Assembly: GCA_903913645.1 (NCBI GenBank)
Contig: CAIWMA010000276.1
Coordinates: 1-48,118, forward strand
DNA length: 48,118 nt
Source of the DNA: an uncultured Bacteroidales bacterium
GTDB lineage: Bacteria; Bacteroidota; Bacteroidia; Bacteroidales; UBA4417
Reading direction: 5' to 3'
Under the pieces are notes generated by a model. The model saw only the letters and a program-made list of their open reading frames with translations, had not been told where the DNA came from and ran no database searches. The translations under genes were made by a program, and so were the position numbers. Shown piece after piece: positions 25,040-35,618 of this stretch (the first letter of the stretch is position 1; each line of letters opens with the position of its first letter).

Positions 25040-25136
25040 GAAGAGAATTATCGTTAATTAATTAATATTCAGGCATTTTGTACACTATATGTACTTTCTG
25101 AAGTTTTGGAAGAAAATTCCTTTTGATTATAAAAAT

Positions 25137-25195
25137 GAAGAACTGTCAGGTAAAGGAAAATTTCCTTCTCTCTATTGAGATTCTGACAGTTCTTC
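25137..25195. repeat. Long hairpin: 13-bp inverted repeat GAAGAACTGTCAG / CTGACAGTTCTTC with nested AAGGAAA-A-TTTCCTT palindrome
   Basis: Perfect arms 25137-25149 and 25183-25195, inside the 3' region of the minus-strand gene. Confidence 0.85.
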
Positions 25196-25219
25196 TGGTT
25201 TAAAATTCTAAACTGAGTT

Positions 25220-28200
25220 CTAGTTCAATATTACTTTTTTGACCTTGACCGATTTAGTTGATTTATTTGTAATCTTCACGAGGTACATCCCTTTAGAAAG
25301 AGTTGTAATGTCAAGTGAAATTAAACCATCGGCTGAAACAGCTGATTTTACTTGTTTGCCAACTGAATTAAATACGGCAATCTCTTGTTTTTCTGTGGCT
25401 GGGTTAGTAATAAACAATCTTCCGTTTGTAGGATTTGGATAAATTGAAACAGTTGAAGGCAAGTTTGATAAACCGACTCCGCTTTCTACAGTGATATAGT
25501 TCGTTTTGGTAAGTGTACTATTACCATATGCGTTGGTTGCCTTTAGAGTTACAGAATAAACACCGGCAGTTGCATACTTGATAAGCGGATTTTGGTCAGT
25601 TGATGTTGATGGAAACCCGCCATCGAATGTCCATTCCCATGATAATGGATTAAAGCTTGACAAATCAGTAAACTGAACATTATCCCCCGTAAATGCCGTT
25701 GGTGTAGTTGTTTCAAAAGCAGCAACTGTCGGTATCATCATATCCGACCACGCACGGGCTGTAATTTGCATTTGCGCATTATACTGTCCAACAAGGCAAA
25801 TCGATGAAAATAGTCCAACAGGTGCCTGGCCTCCAATATAGTCGGACTCGGCAAATATGGTCCGGTATGCGATAGCCAGACTGTCGTACCCATCAATACC
25901 ATAAGTTAAAGATTTAACAAATTTCCTTGGTGTTTTGAATGCAAAATTTTCAATTTTAACCAGTTTGCATTGATCAGCCGATGTTAAACTTGCAAGTGTG
26001 CGGACTTCAGGAACTATTTCAATACCGGTTTCCGGTTCACCTGTTATTGCTGTAGGTGTAAATTCAACAAGTCCTCCATAAAGTACGATCTTACCTATAA
26101 TGTTTGTAATTCCATCGCTGATTTTATAGGTTCCTGTAATAAATCCGGGGGCTGTTGTAGGGTCATCAATCAACACTGCAGCAGTAGCATCCTGGATGTA
26201 TTTCTGGTTACGGGTTGTTCTGGTAAAAGTAACAGTACCGATACCGGTATATTTTACGATAGCCCCTGCAGGCTGAGCACGCAAAGTTAACAGGTCATTT
26301 GCTACGGCAATTACAGTGAAAACGGCGCTTTCGGCGTTTGCAGTTGATCCTGTTGCATCCGATACTCTTACTTTATAACCGGTATTGTATGGCAAAGTTG
26401 CAGGAAGTGTTACACTCTTGCTGCCGGCATCTGTAACCATACTTGCTAATTCAGACCATGTGGCAGTTGCCGGATCAAACAATTCGATGTTAACAGCTAA
26501 GATATTTTTTGCTACCCAGTTTACCGTTAGGGCATCACCTGAAAAGTATGGTGCAACTTCGGTAATAGTAACTGCACTCAATGCCGCAATAATGGCAAAT
26601 GAGCTGCTTTCAGCTGATGCAGTTGAAGCTTCATCCGTTACCCTGACTTTATAATTGGTACTGGCTGCCAACGTAACAGGAAGTGTTACAAGTTTGCTGC
26701 CATCAGCAGCATTGATTAAATTCTCTAAAAGGGACCAAGTTGAAATAGCCGGATCATATAATTCAATTTTAACAGAAGCAATATTTTTTGCTACCCAATT
26801 TACAGTAATGAGGTCACCGGCACTATATGGTGCAACTTCAGTAATAGTAACATTGTTGATAGCCCCTTCAATAGTAAAAATACTGCTTTCAGCGTTTAAT
26901 CCTGCATTCGCAATATCACTAACACGAATTTTATAATCGGTAGAATACCATGCATCTAAAGGGATAGTATATGTTTCACTGCCATCAGAGGGAGTAGAAG
27001 GGATTATTACTGTCCAGGCATTATTGCTTGGAATCCAGACTTCGATCTGTACGTTTGTTACATTTTTAGATACCCATTTAATCGTAATCATATCACCGGC
27101 ATAATAAGGCGCAGTTTCGGCAATGGTTACATCACTTATGGTCGGAGTTAAACTTGGCGCAGATGTAAAAGTTATATGCTTGGTTACTGTTGCGTTATCA
27201 CTTAGTCCTTCAACAGGAGCAATTGCAACGTAGTATAACTGTTCATTTATTAAATCTGAAACCGGATTTATAGTGATCACTTTCTTCAATGCATCAATAG
27301 TCGCCGTGAATGGTATTACTGTTCCCAGTGCATCTGTGGTGGTTAAAGTGACTAATGAAGCAACATTAGCATCCGTGATTTCAGAATTATCAAGGTTTCT
27401 AATAGGTACGTCATAAGTTATAGTAATATCCGAAGTAATGGCAACAACGGTTGCTGCATCAGCAGGATTAAATGTTGCAACCGGAGCTGGTGCAGCAATT
27501 ATGCTAAATGTACCGCTCAGTCCGGTAGCTGTTTGAGGAACATCGGTAATACGGATTTTGCTGTCAGCACTTAAAACCTGGTCGGCTGGAATATCCCATG
27601 ATGAATATACTCCCGGGTTTGCATTGGTACTTATTAACTTAACCCATGTTGGTGTTGGGTCAGAGGCATTGGCTGTATATTCAATAAGCACAACGGAATT
27701 GGTTCCTATAGCTGTCCAGTTAATATCGTGGCTTGTGCCCTGTGTCCATTGGTATCCATTAACAGGAGATGTAATTGTGATGGTGGGTGTAACAGCTGCG
27801 GCAGGTGTAACAGATGCCCAGGTTTCTCCAACTCTGATTTCATCAATATTGGCTTTTGGTGTACCGGCACCGTTTCTAATACATATTGAAGTAAAAGCAG
27901 CAAATGTTCCGGTTCCACTTGTACAGGTTACTGATCCTGATGGCTCACTCCCACCCAGGTTTGACGGATTAATCCATAAATTTGCTGCAACTGGGCTTGT
28001 GGAGCGATCGAGTTTAACGACAACCAAATATGTTGTTCCAAAATTAAGATCCTGAGCAAAATCAGTATATACCAAAGTTCCACCAGAATTATTTCCAATA
28101 CTCAACCGGTAATTTGCTGCAGTGTTTACTGATTTAATGCCTAAACGACCTGCTAATGAAGTTACTGAAGTCCCACTTGTGGCGCCGAACGACATAAAAT

Positions 28201-28591
28201 AATCTGCTGCCGATGAAGATAATTGAGTGGCATCAACTACATTTATTAAAACAGAATAATATAGGACTGTTGCGGTAGAAATAAAGCCTCTGTTTATGTC
28301 TCTTGAAACAGCTGAATTTGTCCCAGGAATTAAAATTTTATTCCCTGTAGAACTGGCCAGACCTGTGTATGACAAACTGTTATCAACCACATCAATGGTT
28401 GTTGTCTGAGCAGTTGTTACACTATGAGTTGTCCAATTATTGTATGAAGCTCCAGCATTTCCGTTTCCACCAATATATGCTGGAGTAGCGTAATTAAAGT
28501 CTTCATAAAGGACTTGCGACCATCCTGCCAGGCTCATGCCTGCAAGAAAAATCACAAGCATCAGATTCTTAAAGAGTAAAAGTTTTTTCAT
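25220..28591 (-). CDS. Secreted multi-domain protein with three tandem Ig-like repeats, DUF5689-like and PKD domains and T9SS type-A sorting domain
   Basis: 1123 aa; signal peptide; tandem VTITEVAPYxxGDxxTVNWVAKNI...YKVRVTD...AESSxFxI units; PKD AFETTTPTAFTGDNVQFTDLSSFNPLSWEWTFDGG; C-terminal SIYPNPTNGRLFI...GKQVKS...LSKGMYLVKI. Confidence 0.88.
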   Translation of the reverse strand: MKKLLLFKNLMLVIFLAGMSLAGWSQVLYEDFNYATPAYIGGNGNAGASYNNWTTHSVTTAQTTTIDVVDNSLSYTGLASSTGNKILIPGTNSAVSRDINRGFISTATVLYYSVLINVVDATQLSSSAADYFMSFGATSGTSVTSLAGRLGIKSVNTAANYRLSIGNNSGGTLVYTDFAQDLNFGTTYLVVVKLDRSTSPVAANLWINPSNLGGSEPSGSVTCTSGTGTFAAFTSICIRNGAGTPKANIDEIRVGETWASVTPAAAVTPTITITSPVNGYQWTQGTSHDINWTAIGTNSVVLIEYTANASDPTPTWVKLISTNANPGVYSSWDIPADQVLSADSKIRITDVPQTATGLSGTFSIIAAPAPVATFNPADAATVVAITSDITITYDVPIRNLDNSEITDANVASLVTLTTTDALGTVIPFTATIDALKKVITINPVSDLINEQLYYVAIAPVEGLSDNATVTKHITFTSAPSLTPTISDVTIAETAPYYAGDMITIKWVSKNVTNVQIEVWIPSNNAWTVIIPSTPSDGSETYTIPLDAWYSTDYKIRVSDIANAGLNAESSIFTIEGAINNVTITEVAPYSAGDLITVNWVAKNIASVKIELYDPAISTWSLLENLINAADGSKLVTLPVTLAASTNYKVRVTDEASTASAESSSFAIIAALSAVTITEVAPYFSGDALTVNWVAKNILAVNIELFDPATATWSELASMVTDAGSKSVTLPATLPYNTGYKVRVSDATGSTANAESAVFTVIAVANDLLTLRAQPAGAIVKYTGIGTVTFTRTTRNQKYIQDATAAVLIDDPTTAPGFITGTYKISDGITNIIGKIVLYGGLVEFTPTAITGEPETGIEIVPEVRTLASLTSADQCKLVKIENFAFKTPRKFVKSLTYGIDGYDSLAIAYRTIFAESDYIGGQAPVGLFSSICLVGQYNAQMQITARAWSDMMIPTVAAFETTTPTAFTGDNVQFTDLSSFNPLSWEWTFDGGFPSTSTDQNPLIKYATAGVYSVTLKATNAYGNSTLTKTNYITVESGVGLSNLPSTVSIYPNPTNGRLFITNPATEKQEIAVFNSVGKQVKSAVSADGLISLDITTLSKGMYLVKITNKSTKSVKVKKVILN

Positions 28592-28701
28592 AGTGATAAG
28601 GTTTAATTAGATTATAAAATGGGGAGCAAATATTGTGTTTTTTTTGATTGAAATTCAGCCGTTCAGCAATTAATAATGATTCTTAGTAATGAAATAAGTA
28701 T

Positions 28702-28738
28702 AAAAAAAGAGGCTGTATCCTAAAAAGATACAGCCTCT
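28702..28738 (-). terminator. Rho-independent terminator of dnaK
   Basis: Perfect 11-bp stem GAGGCTGTATC / GATACAGCCTC (28709-28737), T7 on the minus-strand 3' side. Confidence 0.9.
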
Positions 28739-28757
28739 GAGATATAGTGAGCAATGA

Positions 28758-30665
28758 TTATTTTACTTCTTCAAAATCCACGTCAGTAACTTCCTGGTCC
28801 GAAGGTTTAGCCTGGTCCGGTCCAGGCTGACCTTGTTGTTCAGCGCCTGGTTGACCCGCTTCCTGAGTAGCTTTATACATTTCTTCACTGGCAGCCTGCC
28901 ATACACTGTTTAATTCTGCCATCGAACTGTCAATACCTGCAATATCACGGTTTTTGTGTGCCTCGCGAAGTTTGTTCAGAGCTTGTTCAATAGGCTCTTT
29001 TTTATCAGCCGGAAGCTTATCGCCGAATTCCTTCAACTGGCGTTCGGTCTGGAATATCAATGAATCAGCAGTATTTATCTTGTCTACTTCTTCCTTGGCT
29101 TTACGGTCGGATTCAGCGTTAAGTTCTGCTTCTTCTCTCATTCGTTTGATATCGGCGTCGGTAAGTCCCGAAGATGCTTCGATACGGATTTGCTGCGACT
29201 TTCCAGTTCCTTTATCCTTTGCTGATACATGCAGTATACCATTGGCATCGATGTCGAAAGTAACTTCAACCTGTGGAATGCCACGCATAGCCGGTGGAAT
29301 GCCATCGAGGTGGAAACGGCCCAAACTCTTGTTGCCGGTCGCCATCGGACGCTCACCCTGCAGGATATGAATTTCAACCGAAGGCTGATTATCTGAAGCA
29401 GTGCTGAATGTTTCCGATTTACGGGTTGGAATCGTAGTATTGGATTCTATAAGTTTGGTCATTACGCCGCCTAAGGTTTCAATACCTAAGGAAAGTGGCG
29501 TAACATCGAGTAACAATACATCCTTAACTTCACCAGAAAGAACACCGCCCTGGATTGCTGCTCCGATAGCTACAACTTCATCAGGATTAACTCCTTTTGA
29601 TGGTGTTTTGCCAAAGAAATCTTCAACTGCTTTCTGTATAACCGGAACACGTGTTGACCCACCAACAAGTATTACTTCATCAATATCCGCATTGGTAAGT
29701 CCTGCATCGCGCATTGCATTGCGGCAAGGCTCTATTGTGTCACGAACCAGATCATCAATAAGCTGTTCGAATTTAGCTCTTGTCAAAGTACGTACAAGAT
29801 GTTTAGGCATTCCGTCAACCGGCATAATATAAGGAAGGTTGATTTCGGTTGACGATGAACTTGAAAGTTCAATCTTAGCTTTTTCAGCAGCTTCTTTCAA
29901 ACGTTGCATTGCCATAGCATCCTTATGAAGATCAATGCCTTCATCTTTTTTGAATTCTTCAGCTAACCAGTCAATAATACGGTGATCAAAATCATCCCCA
30001 CCCAGGTGGGTGTTACCATTGGTTGATTTTACTTCAAATACGCCTTCGCCTAATTCAAGAATCGAAATATCAAAAGTACCTCCACCAAGATCGTAAACAG
30101 CTACCTTAATATCTTTATGTTTTTTATCCAATCCATAAGCCAAAGCAGCAGCTGTTGGTTCATTGATAATACGTTTTACGATTAGACCTGCAATTTCGCC
30201 GGCTTCTTTTGTTGCTTGGCGTTGCGAATCGCTGAAGTAAGCAGGAACTGTGATAACAGCCTCTGTAACAGTTGTTCCAAGATAATCTTCGGCAGTCTTT
30301 TTCATTTTTTGCAAAATGATTGCTGAAATTTCCTGCGGAGTATAGGTCCTGTCATCAATTTTTACACGTGCTGTGTTGTTGTCGCCTTTAACGACTGTAA
30401 AAGGCATACGCTTTATTTCTTTTGTAACCCTGTCATAGGTTTCACCCATAAATCGTTTTATCGACGAAACTGTTTTTGTTGGATTAGTGATTGATTGCCT
30501 TTTGGCAGGATCACCAACTTTACGTTCGCCATTTTCAGTAAAAGCAACTATTGAAGGGGTAGTACGTTTCCCTTCGCTGTTAGGAATTACTACTGGTTCG
30601 TTGCCTTCCATTACAGAAACGCATGAGTTAGTAGTTCCAAGATCGATACCAATTATTTTTCCCAT
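28758..30665 (-). CDS. dnaK: Molecular chaperone DnaK (Hsp70)
   Basis: 635 aa; [48 protein letters not shown]-terminal [11 protein letters not shown]. Confidence 0.99.
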   Translation of the reverse strand: MGKIIGIDLGTTNSCVSVMEGNEPVVIPNSEGKRTTPSIVAFTENGERKVGDPAKRQSITNPTKTVSSIKRFMGETYDRVTKEIKRMPFTVVKGDNNTARVKIDDRTYTPQEISAIILQKMKKTAEDYLGTTVTEAVITVPAYFSDSQRQATKEAGEIAGLIVKRIINEPTAAALAYGLDKKHKDIKVAVYDLGGGTFDISILELGEGVFEVKSTNGNTHLGGDDFDHRIIDWLAEEFKKDEGIDLHKDAMAMQRLKEAAEKAKIELSSSSSTEINLPYIMPVDGMPKHLVRTLTRAKFEQLIDDLVRDTIEPCRNAMRDAGLTNADIDEVILVGGSTRVPVIQKAVEDFFGKTPSKGVNPDEVVAIGAAIQGGVLSGEVKDVLLLDVTPLSLGIETLGGVMTKLIESNTTIPTRKSETFSTASDNQPSVEIHILQGERPMATGNKSLGRFHLDGIPPAMRGIPQVEVTFDIDANGILHVSAKDKGTGKSQQIRIEASSGLTDADIKRMREEAELNAESDRKAKEEVDKINTADSLIFQTERQLKEFGDKLPADKKEPIEQALNKLREAHKNRDIAGIDSSMAELNSVWQAASEEMYKATQEAGQPGAEQQGQPGPDQAKPSDQEVTDVDFEEVK

Positions 30666-30846
30666 TATATTCTATTTTTTTCTGTTATTCATTTTTTTGT
30701 TGACGATGACTGTATTTCAATCATTATGCCATTGCGTATTCAATTCCGATTATTATTTGCAAAAGAAGGCAGGCGGCTTTTTATTATCGGGTAAATAATC
30801 CTATAATAAAATGTAAATCAATACTATATGATAATTAGCAGTTACA

Positions 30847-31011
30847 TTGGGAAAGTATGGCAAAATTGAAAATTCCGGATTGTCAGATGCATTTGAGTTG
30901 CTGACAAAACGGCAGAAAAGGGTATTTGCGTCACTAATTCAAGGCGGATACAGTTCTTCTGATGCATTTGAGATTTATGCTGACAAACAGACTAAAATTG
31001 TTCCTGCTTAA
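30847..31011 (+). CDS. Possible unannotated small ORF (54 aa, TTG start) or gene remnant
   Basis: Open frame LGKYGKIENSGLSDAFELLTKRQKRVFASLIQGGYSSSDAFEIYADKQTKIVPA*; no ATG in frame, so it is absent from the ORF track. Confidence 0.3.
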   Translation: MGKYGKIENSGLSDAFELLTKRQKRVFASLIQGGYSSSDAFEIYADKQTKIVPA

Positions 31012-31136
31012 TTAATACCTTATTTAATTGTTATTCTTTGTAATTTTGTATCCTTCAAATTCAGGCACCTTTTTTCATGACATCTGATTAAAAGTGATAA
31101 ATCAGGTCAAATTCATCAATCAAAATAACATAGTCC

Positions 31137-31955
31137 ATGTTAGCTAAACCAGCAGTTGTTTCGAAGGTTACCACCCATGTCCTCCAGGAGATGAAACACA
31201 GGGGTGTGAAAATTTCAATGCTTACGGGATATGATTATTCAATGGCCCGCTTGCTTGATAAAGCCGGAATCGATATTATTCTGGTTGGCGATTCCGCGTC
31301 CAATGTTATGGCGGGATTCAGCAGTACTTTGCCTATAACCCTCGATAATATGATTTATCATGCATCATCTGTAGTGAGAGCCGTTCACCGGGCTTTTGTT
31401 GTTGTTGATATGCCTTTTGGTACGTATCAGGGCAACTGGAAGGAAGCACTTTCGTCGGCAATCCGGATCATGAAAGAGTCGGGCGCTGATGCAGTTAAAC
31501 TGGAAGGCGGTGTCGAAATTATTGAATCTGTCGAACGGATACTTTCAGCAGGTATCCCGGTTATGGGTCACCTGGGATTAACCCCGCAATCCATACATAA
31601 ATTCGGAACATATGTGGTACGTGCCACAGATGAAAAAGAAGCACGCAAACTTGTTGAAGATGCACGATTACTCGAAAAAGCCGGTTGCTTTAGCATTGTA
31701 CTGGAAAAAATACCTGCAGGTTTAGGCGAAGAAGTTGCGCGTAATGCCAAAATCCCGATTATTGGTATAGGAGCAGGCAGGGGCGTTGACGGACAAGTAC
31801 TTGTTTTACATGATATGCTGGGAATCACGATGGAGTTTTCTCCAAGATTTCTGCGCCGGTACATGAACCTGAGTGAAGATATTGTAGCAGCCGTGCAGAA
31901 TTATATTACTGATGTGAAAACCGTCGATTTCCCCAATGAAAGGGAACAATATTAA
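31137..31955 (+). CDS. panB: 3-methyl-2-oxobutanoate hydroxymethyltransferase
   Basis: 272 aa; [86 protein letters not shown]. Confidence 0.97.
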   Translation: MLAKPAVVSKVTTHVLQEMKHRGVKISMLTGYDYSMARLLDKAGIDIILVGDSASNVMAGFSSTLPITLDNMIYHASSVVRAVHRAFVVVDMPFGTYQGNWKEALSSAIRIMKESGADAVKLEGGVEIIESVERILSAGIPVMGHLGLTPQSIHKFGTYVVRATDEKEARKLVEDARLLEKAGCFSIVLEKIPAGLGEEVARNAKIPIIGIGAGRGVDGQVLVLHDMLGITMEFSPRFLRRYMNLSEDIVAAVQNYITDVKTVDFPNEREQY

Positions 31956-32670
31956 AACCCCGGATTCCATAACGAAGTTGTCAGAGGAAAACATCCTTTT
32001 TGAGGATAATCATATCATTGTAATCAACAAGATGCCTTCGCAGATAGTGCAGGGCGACAAAACCGGTGACAGGCCATTATCCGACCTGGTGAAAGATTAC
32101 ATAAAGGTTAAATACAAAAAATCAGGTGATGTGTTTTTGGGTGTGGTGCACAGGCTCGACCGACCTGTTAGTGGTGCAGTTATTTTCGCCCGAACCAGTA
32201 AGTCACTTACAAGGCTCAATGCACTTATAAAGAACAGGGAAATCCGCAAAACATATTGGGCGGTGGTAAAGAACAAGCCACCGAAAGAAAGTGATAACCT
32301 GGTTAATTTTCTTCGCCGCGATGAAGCCAGGAATAAGTCATTTATTACTGGTGAAAATAACCAGAATGCTCAAAGAGCTTCATTATCATATACCCTGGTC
32401 GGAAGCAGCGATAATTATTACCTGCTCCAGATTGATCTTCAAACTGGCCGTCATCATCAAATCAGGGCGCAACTTGCCGGTATAGGCTGTCCCATAAAGG
32501 GAGATTTAAAATATGGCTACCCGCGTTCAAATAGTGATGGCTCTATTCATCTGCACGCCCGAAAATTAAATTTCATTCATCCGGTGACGCTGAACCCGGT
32601 TTCGATTCTCGCATCAGCACCTGCCGACCCGGTTTGGGATTATTTTGAACAGAATTTCAATGACTTCTGA
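31936..32670 (+). CDS. RluA-family pseudouridine synthase
   Basis: 244 aa; [68 protein letters not shown]; overlaps panB by 20 bp. Confidence 0.93.
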   Translation: MKGNNIKTPDSITKLSEENILFEDNHIIVINKMPSQIVQGDKTGDRPLSDLVKDYIKVKYKKSGDVFLGVVHRLDRPVSGAVIFARTSKSLTRLNALIKNREIRKTYWAVVKNKPPKESDNLVNFLRRDEARNKSFITGENNQNAQRASLSYTLVGSSDNYYLLQIDLQTGRHHQIRAQLAGIGCPIKGDLKYGYPRSNSDGSIHLHARKLNFIHPVTLNPVSILASAPADPVWDYFEQNFNDF

Positions 32671-32851
32671 TATTTTTACTCTTTTATTTCTCACTTAGTG
32701 TTCACAAAACACCAAATAATAGGTTTGGTATTTTCAAAAGAGTTCAACAAAAGGTTTTTTTTTTCATTATGGGACAGTTCTTTCAGGGAACTTTTCAATT
32801 TTGTGTTGTATATAATTGATAATCAAGATATAAATTAATAAGGCATATTGT

Positions 32852-35080
32852 TTGTTATTTGGTAAGCAGGGTTTAGGAAGCAACTTTTTCTATACCTATC
32901 TCACTACAAACTCAACAAACACCACTAGTATGTCTAAAAGAAATTATAAAACAGGATTTTTGACAAAGATATTATTCATAACAATAGTTATGGCATTTTA
33001 CTTTGTGCCTGATTCTTTCGGCAGAGGTGGTTTGAAATTATATTCAGTCGGTATTAACTCAGTATGGAACTCATCATCAACCTGGTCATTAACAGAAAAC
33101 GGTACAACAGCCGGAATCGTTCCTCAGAATAATGATACTGTTATTATTAATACCACTGTTTTACAAAATATTGATTTTACTTTCTCTGGAAATGGCGTTT
33201 TAGAAGTATTATCTACCGGTGTTTTAAACGGGAATAACCAAAGCCTGGTATTTTCAGGTAAATCTATTTTGAATTGCAATGGCGAGATTAAAATAAACAA
33301 TCTTAGTATTAATGAGAATTCAACTTTCCTGGTTCAAAGCGAAGGAAATGCGTTAGTTAAAAATTCATTTGTTGTTAATTCCTTTTCCAATCATATCGTT
33401 ACAGGAAAACTTTCTGTAACCGGGATTCTTACAATGGGGCCTTTAGTGAATATTTCCGGTAACGGTGCCATTCAATCAGCTAATTATGATGGAGCAGGTT
33501 CAGCTTTCGGTATTAATCCTGCTTCTTCAATCCCTGATGGCTCTTTGATTTCAGAATATAACTGGGTTGGAACACTGGATAACAACTGGAATGAACCTAT
33601 GAACTGGGCAGGTAAAAAAGTACCTGGTAATAGTTCAAATATTTCGGTAATGTCATCGGTTCATAATCCTGAAATTACAGCTAAAGCATACTCCAATAAT
33701 TTATTTGTTAACTCAGGATCTTCAATTACTGTTTACCCTAATGCAGTCTTTGAAATCGATGGAAATCTTTCTGTAATCGGAATCGGCAAATTTCTGTTAA
33801 AGAATACAATCACCGAAAAATCCTCGCTCGTACTTAACGGAGGTGTAACTGGCAAAATTCAAGCGGAATACCCGGTTTTAAAAGATCAAAAAATTCTTAT
33901 TTCATCGCCGGTAGAATCAGCATTGTCGCAGACTTTTCTGAATATGTACCTGCGTACTTACGATGAGTCAGCTTCACAATGGGGTGAGTATATTGTACCA
34001 ACCAACGATCCTATGCCTGTTATGCAGGGCTATGAACTTTATTCCTTAGCCAATGATACCAGGATATTTGAAGGTACACCTATCCACGATCAAAAATCAT
34101 TTGTAATATCAAACTCCGGCAACGGACTCAATCTTACAGGAAATCCATTTACTTGTTTTATTGATTGGGAAAACAATGATGCATGGCAGCGTAATTCAAT
34201 TGCTTCCGCCATATATTATCCTGATCCTTCAGGTTCCGGAAATTTCTCGGTTTATCTTCCAGGAGGAGACGATGCAGTTTCGCTTAATAACGGAAGCCGT
34301 TACATTGCTCCGATGCAGGGTTTCTTTGTAAAAGCAGGTAAAGATGGTGCGCTTACTGTAAATAAGAATTCAAGAGTAAGCAATACCAGTAAATCGAAAA
34401 TAGGTTTAAAAAACAATTCAATTAAATTCAGACTTACCGACAGCAATGGGGCAACAGATGAAGCGATGTTCAGGGTAAATCAAAACGCCACCTATGGTTT
34501 TGATGATCAATTGGATGCAATTAAAATACAATGCAACTCAGATTCACCAGCTTTGGTTATTAAGTCTGATGATGATTTAAAATATGCTGTAAGTTCAATT
34601 CCTACAATAAACTCATCTCTTTCTATTCCTATGAATGTAGAGTGTTCAAAAGCCGGACAGTTCACTATTTCCGCAATTGGAGCTTCAGCATTTCAATATA
34701 GGTATCCTGTAATTCTTGAGGATAAGGTACTGAATACATTCACTGATTTGAGAGCCGATTCTGTTTATTCTTTTTATCAGCTTCCGGGAATGACTGCTGA
34801 CAGGTTTGCAATCCATTTTAATTCAGCTCAGGGAGTTAGCGAACAAGTAACCACCCCAACCGACATAGCTGTTGCTCCCGGAGAAGTTATAATCAGCGGT
34901 GCAGATAACAGCGTATACAATGCATTTTTATATACTGTTGAAGGAAAACTTATAAGTTCATCCAAAGGAACTCTTTCTGAAGGTATTAGTCTTTCGACAG
35001 ACAATGGAACAACCGGAATATGTGTATTGAAGGTCACAAACGGCATTCAAACAATCACCAAAAAAGTATTTACAAAGTAG
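32852..35080 (+). CDS. Secreted T9SS-type cell-surface protein (probable start at 32930)
   Basis: 742 aa; signal peptide in MSKRNYKTGFLTKILFITIVMAFYFVPDSFG (internal M27); repeated G/N-rich beta-structure; degenerate C-terminal sorting-like tail ending VLKVTNGIQTITKKVFTK. Confidence 0.75.
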   Translation: MLFGKQGLGSNFFYTYLTTNSTNTTSMSKRNYKTGFLTKILFITIVMAFYFVPDSFGRGGLKLYSVGINSVWNSSSTWSLTENGTTAGIVPQNNDTVIINTTVLQNIDFTFSGNGVLEVLSTGVLNGNNQSLVFSGKSILNCNGEIKINNLSINENSTFLVQSEGNALVKNSFVVNSFSNHIVTGKLSVTGILTMGPLVNISGNGAIQSANYDGAGSAFGINPASSIPDGSLISEYNWVGTLDNNWNEPMNWAGKKVPGNSSNISVMSSVHNPEITAKAYSNNLFVNSGSSITVYPNAVFEIDGNLSVIGIGKFLLKNTITEKSSLVLNGGVTGKIQAEYPVLKDQKILISSPVESALSQTFLNMYLRTYDESASQWGEYIVPTNDPMPVMQGYELYSLANDTRIFEGTPIHDQKSFVISNSGNGLNLTGNPFTCFIDWENNDAWQRNSIASAIYYPDPSGSGNFSVYLPGGDDAVSLNNGSRYIAPMQGFFVKAGKDGALTVNKNSRVSNTSKSKIGLKNNSIKFRLTDSNGATDEAMFRVNQNATYGFDDQLDAIKIQCNSDSPALVIKSDDDLKYAVSSIPTINSSLSIPMNVECSKAGQFTISAIGASAFQYRYPVILEDKVLNTFTDLRADSVYSFYQLPGMTADRFAIHFNSAQGVSEQVTTPTDIAVAPGEVIISGADNSVYNAFLYTVEGKLISSSKGTLSEGISLSTDNGTTGICVLKVTNGIQTITKKVFTK

Positions 35081-35122
35081 GCTAGTAGGCTTTAAGAAAT
35101 TCTAACAGGAAACATAAAATAA

Positions 35123-35524
35123 ATGAGAAATTATAATACCCAGGGTCTGATGAAAAAACTTAATATCTTGTTGGCAGAAGATGATGAAATGATTGAGAAA
35201 ATCACAACGTTCTATCTTAGACGCAATGGGCATGAAGTAGATGTTGCAAAAAACGGGAATGAAGCTGTAAGCAGATTCAAGGTTAAGGAATATGATCTTA
35301 TTTTGATGGACATACAAATGCCCGAAATGGATGGCCTCCAGGCAGTGAAAGCAATCCGTAAAATCGAATTGGATTATCTGAAAAAAGGACATACAACCAT
35401 AATAGCTATCACAACAAACCCTGATAAAGCGGAATGCCTGAAAGCAGGAGTTGATGGATACGCACAAAAGCCATTTAGTTTTGATGAGTTAAGCACATTA
35501 TTCCGCGATTATAATCTGGTTTAG
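35123..35524 (+). CDS. Receiver-only response regulator (probable start M10 at 35150)
   Basis: LNILLAEDDEMIEKITTFYLRRNGHEVDVAKNGNEAV...YDLILMDIQMPEMDGLQAVKAIR...IIAITT...AGVDGYAQKPF; no output domain. Confidence 0.92.
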   Translation: MRNYNTQGLMKKLNILLAEDDEMIEKITTFYLRRNGHEVDVAKNGNEAVSRFKVKEYDLILMDIQMPEMDGLQAVKAIRKIELDYLKKGHTTIIAITTNPDKAECLKAGVDGYAQKPFSFDELSTLFRDYNLV

Positions 35525-35557
35525 TTTTCATCTTAATTTTTCATCTTGATGTATTAC

Positions 35558-35592
35558 AGCGGGGGTAAGTATTTACTCCCGCTTCTTATTTA
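35558..35592 (+). terminator. Rho-independent terminator of the response-regulator transcript
   Basis: AGCGGGGGTAA-loop-TTACTCCCGCT stem (35558-35583, one G-U) followed by T-rich tail. Confidence 0.65.
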
Positions 35593-35598
35593 TATTTG
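35591..35598 (+). promoter_or_regulatory. Candidate -7 element TATATTTG for the 964-aa gene
   Basis: TAnnTTTG 20 bp before the ATG at 35619. Confidence 0.5.
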
Positions 35599-35618
35599 CC
35601 AAGTTAATTACCTTCAAC

